DNA of 10,848 nucleotides from Burkholderiaceae bacterium (GTDB lineage: Bacteria > Pseudomonadota > Gammaproteobacteria > Burkholderiales > Burkholderiaceae_C). Made by a program: the position numbers and the translations under genes. The notes beneath the pieces were generated by a model. It saw nothing but the letters and a program-made list of their open reading frames with translations, was not told the DNA's origin and did no database searches. The stretch covers positions 1 through 10,848 of the forward strand of contig JAGOBT010000049.1 in NCBI GenBank assembly GCA_017999135.1, in the 5' to 3' direction. This document shows, in pieces, positions 7,914 to 10,848 of this stretch (positions within the stretch are counted from its first letter, which is position 1; the number at the start of each line of letters is the position of its first letter).

Positions 7914-8045
7914 GCGGCGCAGGAAGCAGGCATGGCACACGGCATCCGGGTCGCCGCGAACGAGACAGCGCGTTCGGACGCCATGTCGGGGGCCATTTCC
8001 CAGGCGGTGGCGCCGGCCGCCTGCCGGCCAGGCTGAAGACCGGGC
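7914..8045. other. 132-bp spacer with possible 34-codon open frame and hairpin
   Basis: This gap separates the exported-protein gene from the next small gene. It holds an open frame on the + strand from ATG 7932 to TGA 8034-8036 (34 codons). Its AGGAAG ribosome-site-like sequence at 7921-7926 sits at near-ideal distance, and the stop is 9 bases before the ATG at 8046. It also contains a 6-bp hairpin, GCCGGC at 8012-8017 and 8023-8028 around a 5-base loop, near the following ribosome site. No clear promoter or T-tailed terminator is seen. The short frame may be chance, or a leader or small protein. Confidence 0.3.
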
Positions 8046-8453
8046 ATGTCTTTCAAGCATGTCGCCTTGGCGCTGCTGGCCCTGCTGGCGCTGGCCATCA
8101 CCTGGCGTCTGGCGCAGAGCGACTGGGCGCGGCAACTGGGCCAGCCAGCGGCCAAGCCGCTGGCGCCCATCGTGTTCGACAACGGCACGGTGCGCCAGTA
8201 CGACAGCCCGGCGTCCGTGGCCGCACGCAACAAGGGGCAACCCATGCCGCTGGGCACGCTGCGCAAGTGCCAGCGCGGCACCGAGGTCAGCTACACCAAC
8301 AGCTTCTGCCCACCCGGCACCCGCGAGCTGAAGCTGGACAAGGGCACGGTCAATGTGATCGGGTCGACCGCGCCAGCCACGACCAAGCCCCCGCCAGCGG
8401 CAGACGGACCCAGCCTGCGCGAGCGCGCCGTCGAGCGCGCGGTGCAGCCCTGA
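8046..8453 (+). CDS. Small membrane-anchored or exported protein, unknown function
   Basis: A 135-residue protein without a confident family. Residues 6-20 are a strongly hydrophobic Leu/Ala segment after MSFKH, either an N-terminal membrane anchor or a signal peptide; no AXA cleavage site stands out, so an anchor facing the periplasm is more likely. The central part has a Cys75-x12-Cys88 pair in KCQRGTEVSYTNSFCPPG, which resembles the short cysteine motif of DUF4124-type exported proteins, though the match is loose. The C-terminus (about 108-135) is Pro/Ala/Thr-rich and then charged, probably disordered. ATG 8046 has only a modest upstream GAAG. A 132-base spacer precedes it and 175 bases follow before livH, so it may be transcribed separately or be the tail of the operon. 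Nothing links it directly to either neighbouring system. Confidence 0.75.
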   Translation: MSFKHVALALLALLALAITWRLAQSDWARQLGQPAAKPLAPIVFDNGTVRQYDSPASVAARNKGQPMPLGTLRKCQRGTEVSYTNSFCPPGTRELKLDKGTVNVIGSTAPATTKPPPAADGPSLRERAVERAVQP

Positions 8454-8628
8454 TCCGGGGGGCGCTGACCGGGGGGGTTCCCGGGGCTGCTGCACTGCAG
8501 CGGGCTGGCAGCATCTGGGCGCAAGACACCCGCCGGGCGCGCGCCTAGCCTGCGTGGCGTCCGAGGCTGCGGCCTCCCCCCACACCACCCGTCAACCAAC
8601 GGCCTTGCGGCCGCTGCAGGAGACCTGT
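8454..8628. other. 175-bp spacer with G-runs and hairpins before livH
   Basis: A non-coding stretch probably carrying the control region of the liv genes, although no convincing -35/-10 pair could be picked out. Guanine runs on the + strand lie at 8457-8462, 8471-8477, 8483-8486 and 8502-8504. GCTGC-ACT-GCAGC, just after the third run, can form a 5-bp hairpin. A further hairpin, CGGCC (8600-8604) with GGCCG (8609-8613) around TTGC, ends 4 bases before the livH ribosome site. No T-tract follows any of them. Confidence 0.35.
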
Positions 8629-8631
8629 TTG
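8616..8631 (+). promoter_or_regulatory. Ribosome binding site and TTG start of livH
   Basis: AGGAG at 8618-8622 lies 6 bases before the TTG at 8629. This is the best-spaced Shine-Dalgarno sequence in the window and decides the start. The frame is open further upstream to a GTG at 8554, but that would add 25 polar residues unlike a LivH N-terminus. GTG 8638 is the other option but is badly spaced. Confidence 0.7.
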
Positions 8632-9504
8632 GCCATCGTGCAACTGTTGATCTCGGGCATCTCGCTCGGGTGCATCTACGCCTTGATCGCGCTGGGCTTC
8701 GTGCTCATCTACAAGGCCACCGAGACAGTCAACTTCGCCCAGGGCGAGCTGATGATGCTGGGTGCCTTCGGCGGCTTGGTGATGATGACCATCTTTGGCT
8801 GGTCGTTCTGGCTGGCCGCACCGGCGGCGGTGGCCTGCATGTTCCTGATGGGCATTGGGCTGGAGCGCGCCGTGATCCGGCCCATCCTGGGCCAGCCGCA
8901 GTTCACCGTGGTGATGCTGACCATCGGCGTGGGCTACACCGCCCGCGGCCTGATCTCGATGATCCCCGAGATCGGCACCGAGACCCACACCCTGCCGGTG
9001 CCCTATGCCGGCCAGGTGATGAACCTGGGTGGCGCCGTCATCAGCCTGGAGCAGGTGGCGGTGATCGGCATGACGGCCGTGCTGTGCCTGGTGCTGTACC
9101 TGATGTTCCGCTACAGCAAGCTGGGCATCGCCATGCAGGCGGCGTCGCAGAACCAGCTGGCGGCCTACTACATGGGCATCCCGGTGCGGCGCATCAACGG
9201 CCTGGTGTGGGGGCTGTCGGCGGCGGTGGCGGCCATTGCCGGGCTGCTGCTGGCGCCGGTCACGTTCGTGCACGCCAACATGGGCTTCATTGGGCTGAAG
9301 GCGTTTCCGGCGGCGGTGGTGGGCGGCTTCGGCAGCCTGCCGGGGGCCATCGTCGGCGGCCTGGTGATCGGGCTGGTCGAGGCCTTTGCCGGCTTCTACC
9401 TGCCTGAAGGCTTCAAGGACATCGCTGCCTACGTGGTGGTGCTGATCATGCTGGTGGTCAAGCCGAACGGCCTGTTCGGCGGCGCCATGCGCAAGAAAGT
9501 CTGA
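8629..9504 (+). CDS. livH: Branched-chain amino acid-type ABC transporter permease LivH
   Basis: A 291-residue inner-membrane permease of the HAAT (hydrophobic amino acid) ABC importer family; with LivM it forms the translocation channel. It opens with the typical GISLGCIYALIALGFVLIYKATETVNFAQGE region and contains about eight hydrophobic segments. A cytoplasmic loop contacting the ATPases is visible at about residues 160-200 (GIAMQAASQNQLAAYYMGI, then WGLSAAVAAIAGLLLAP). The end, VVKPNGLFGGAMRKKV, is normal for the family. The length fits the usual 285-300 residues with the TTG start. It lies 4 bases ahead of livM, in the same operon. The substrate cannot be read from the permease: related systems carry Leu/Ile/Val, but also urea, amides, aromatic acids or other carboxylates. 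Confidence 0.95.
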   Translation: MAIVQLLISGISLGCIYALIALGFVLIYKATETVNFAQGELMMLGAFGGLVMMTIFGWSFWLAAPAAVACMFLMGIGLERAVIRPILGQPQFTVVMLTIGVGYTARGLISMIPEIGTETHTLPVPYAGQVMNLGGAVISLEQVAVIGMTAVLCLVLYLMFRYSKLGIAMQAASQNQLAAYYMGIPVRRINGLVWGLSAAVAAIAGLLLAPVTFVHANMGFIGLKAFPAAVVGGFGSLPGAIVGGLVIGLVEAFAGFYLPEGFKDIAAYVVVLIMLVVKPNGLFGGAMRKKV

Positions 9505-9508
9505 TCCC

Positions 9509-10585
9509 ATGCGTTTCATCTTCAAGACCGATTACGCGCAAGACCTGCAGATCGTCAAGCACAGTGGCCAGGCCTTCTGGTACGGCCTGCTGGTGCTGGC
9601 CATGCTGGCCGCGCCGCTGTGGGCCGGTGACTACTGGCTGTCGCAGATCAGCTTCGTGCTGATCTATGCGGTGGCCGGCCTGGGGCTGATGGTGCTGTCG
9701 GGCTTCACCGGCCTGGCCTCCATCGGCCATGCCGCCTTCCTGGGCGTGGGTGCCTATGTGCAGGCGGTGCTGTCTGCCAAGGGCTGGCCGTTTCCGCTGA
9801 CCATGGCACTGGCGGCCGGCCTCAGCGCCGCGGTGGGTGCCGTGGTGGGCCTGCCGGCGCTGCGGGTCAAGGGCATCTACCTGGCGATCGCCACGCTGAG
9901 CTTCGGCTTCATCGTCGAGGAAGTGCTGGCCCGCTGGGAAAGCGTGACCAAGGGCAACGCTGGCATGAGCGTGACATCACCGCAGTTCGTCGGGGCCGAC
10001 CTGGGCAGCAGCGAGGCGTTCTACTACATCGCCCTGGGCACCACGGTGCTGGTGACGCTGGGCGTGCTGAACCTGCTGCGCAGCGCCACCGGCCGGGCCT
10101 TCATCGCCATCCGCGACAGCGAGATCTCGGCCCAGAGCATGGGCATCCACCTGGCGGGCTACAAGACGCTGGCGTTTGCGCTGTCAGCCGCCATCGTGGG
10201 CCTGGCCGGCGCGCTGTATGCCCACAAGTTGCGCTTCATCTCGCCCGACCAGTTCGGCATCGTGCAGAGCGTGGACCTGCTGCTGCTGGTGGTGGTGGGC
10301 GGCGTGGGCAGCGTGCACGGCGCCTTCCTGGGGGCGATCTTCCTGATCACCATGCCGCAGCTGATCGCCCTGGGCAAGGACTACCTGCCGCCGGCCATCG
10401 GCCAGGCCGCCGGCCTGCAGGCGGTGGTGTACGGCGTGGTGCTGATGGCCTTCGTGCTGTTCGAGCCGCACGGCCTGTACGGCCGCTGGCTGAAGGTGCG
10501 CACCTGGCTGCAGCTGTTCCCGTTCTACCGCAAGGGCATGTTCAAGCGGCAGAAGTCGTATGCCAAGTCTGAACGCCTGAAATGA
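9509..10585 (+). CDS. livM: Branched-chain amino acid-type ABC transporter permease LivM
   Basis: A 358-residue second permease subunit of the HAAT importer. Diagnostic stretches are [27 protein letters not shown] (near residues 51-77), [18 protein letters not shown] and the ATPase-contact loop [19 protein letters not shown] (from about residue 195), followed by [22 protein letters not shown]. Multiple hydrophobic helices are evident. The basic C-terminal tail ([20 protein letters not shown]) is one I associate with Burkholderiales members. ATG 9509 follows the livH stop by 4 bases, so translation is probably coupled. The N-terminal polar segment before the first helix is about 24 residues. 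Partner of LivH; substrate not determinable here. Confidence 0.95.
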   Translation: MRFIFKTDYAQDLQIVKHSGQAFWYGLLVLAMLAAPLWAGDYWLSQISFVLIYAVAGLGLMVLSGFTGLASIGHAAFLGVGAYVQAVLSAKGWPFPLTMALAAGLSAAVGAVVGLPALRVKGIYLAIATLSFGFIVEEVLARWESVTKGNAGMSVTSPQFVGADLGSSEAFYYIALGTTVLVTLGVLNLLRSATGRAFIAIRDSEISAQSMGIHLAGYKTLAFALSAAIVGLAGALYAHKLRFISPDQFGIVQSVDLLLLVVVGGVGSVHGAFLGAIFLITMPQLIALGKDYLPPAIGQAAGLQAVVYGVVLMAFVLFEPHGLYGRWLKVRTWLQLFPFYRKGMFKRQKSYAKSERLK

Positions 10586-10661
10586 CCCACCCCCTACGGC
10601 CTTCGGCCGCCCCCTCAAGGGGGCAACGCCAGCGGCCCGGCAGAGCCGGTTCCGCGGCGTT
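10586..10661. repeat. REP-like intergenic inverted-repeat element between livM and livG
   Basis: Three hairpins are packed head to tail right after the livM stop. CGGCC-TTC-GGCCG lies at 10597-10609. GCCCCC-TCAA-GGGGGC lies at 10609-10624. A long imperfect stem follows at 10625-10661: AACGCC/GGCGTT (6 bp), GCGG/CCGC (4 bp) and CCGGC/GCCGG (5 bp) around AGA, for 15 bp in all. From memory, similar sequence occurs between many Burkholderiales genes as a dispersed palindromic element; this was not checked. It could stabilise the livHM transcript, cause partial termination, or be inert. No T-tract follows. Confidence 0.6.
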
Positions 10662-10691
10662 CGCTTGGTTCTGTCCGAGGCATCCATCGAC

Positions 10692-10848
10692 ATGAGCGAC
10701 GACAAGACTCCACTTCTCAGTGCGCGCGACCTGAGCGTGCGCTTCGGCGGCGTGCTGGCCGTCAACAAGGTCAGCTTCGACGTGCAGCGCGGCGAGGTCT
10801 TCACCCTGATCGGCCCCAACGGCGCGGGCAAGACCACGGTGTTCAACC
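10692..10848 (+). CDS. livG: Branched-chain amino acid-type ABC transporter ATP-binding protein LivG (5' part)
   Basis: The first 52 codons of an ABC ATPase, cut by the window end. It begins [20 protein letters not shown] and reaches an intact Walker A motif, GPNGAGKTT (residues 41-49), preceded by the usual VFTLI strand. The [13 protein letters not shown] opening is typical of LivG rather than LivF. A weak CCGAGG lies about 11 bases upstream of the ATG. It follows livM on the same strand after a 106-base gap filled by inverted repeats. It would energise transport through LivH/LivM together with a LivF not seen here. The assignment as LivG rests on order and the N-terminal sequence only. Confidence 0.9.
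   Translation, partial: MSDDKTPLLSARDLSVRFGGVLAVNKVSFDVQRGEVFTLIGPNGAGKTTVFN

Noticed and set aside
7398..8588. Minus-strand open frame of 396 codons across the two small genes
   Set aside because: Repetitive Arg/Gly/Ala/Gln translation with no motif. The + strand frames have signal-peptide or anchor N-termini and plausible starts, so they are the better calls.
8554..8628. Upstream extension of livH from GTG 8554
   Set aside because: It adds 25 polar residues not expected of LivH, and the well-spaced AGGAG before TTG 8629 explains the start.
8545..9525. Minus-strand open frame of 326 codons opposite livH
   Set aside because: His/Gln/Asp-rich translation typical of the complement of a membrane-protein gene; livH is unmistakable on the + strand.
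10609..10624. Hairpin GCCCCC-TCAA-GGGGGC considered as an intrinsic terminator of livM
   Set aside because: No T-tract follows, and it is one part of a larger multi-hairpin element; partial termination stays possible but is not supported.

Overview
This is a GC-rich (roughly 70 %) window with every convincing gene on the + strand. Codon use, the Leu/Ala/Gly/Arg-rich proteins and the closing residues of the LivM-type permease point to a Burkholderiales betaproteobacterium, something like the Rubrivivax/Leptothrix/Ideonella/Roseateles group. That placement comes from remembered family resemblance, not a search.

Region 1 (77-7913) looks like one operon. It encodes a large fusion of a transglutaminase-like domain with a DUF2126 putative amidoligase (77-3688). 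Next is a fusion of a circularly permuted ATP-grasp domain with an alpha-E (DUF403) domain (3728-6421). A second, stand-alone transglutaminase-like protein (6418-7485) overlaps it by 4 bases. A small exported protein (7485-7913) follows, overlapping by 1 base. The combination of permuted ATP-grasp, alpha-E, transglutaminase and DUF2126 is a known conserved gene neighbourhood. It has been predicted from comparative genomics to build or attach peptide-like amide modifications. To my knowledge neither substrate nor product is established, so this is the least understood and most interesting system here.

Region 2 (7914-8628) holds a small membrane-anchored protein of unknown function (8046-8453) between two spacers. 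The first spacer contains a possible 34-codon open frame with a good ribosome binding site. The second has G-runs and a hairpin just ahead of the livH ribosome binding site.

Region 3 (8629-10848) is the start of a branched-chain-amino-acid-type (HAAT family) ABC importer: permeases livH and livM, 4 bases apart, then the first 52 codons of the ATPase livG, cut by the window end. A 106-base gap between livM and livG holds a dense set of inverted repeats resembling a dispersed intergenic (REP-like) element. The periplasmic binding protein and the second ATPase (LivF) are not in the window.

No tRNA, rRNA, CRISPR array, insertion sequence or phage gene was seen. Several long minus-strand open frames are antisense shadows of the GC-rich genes.
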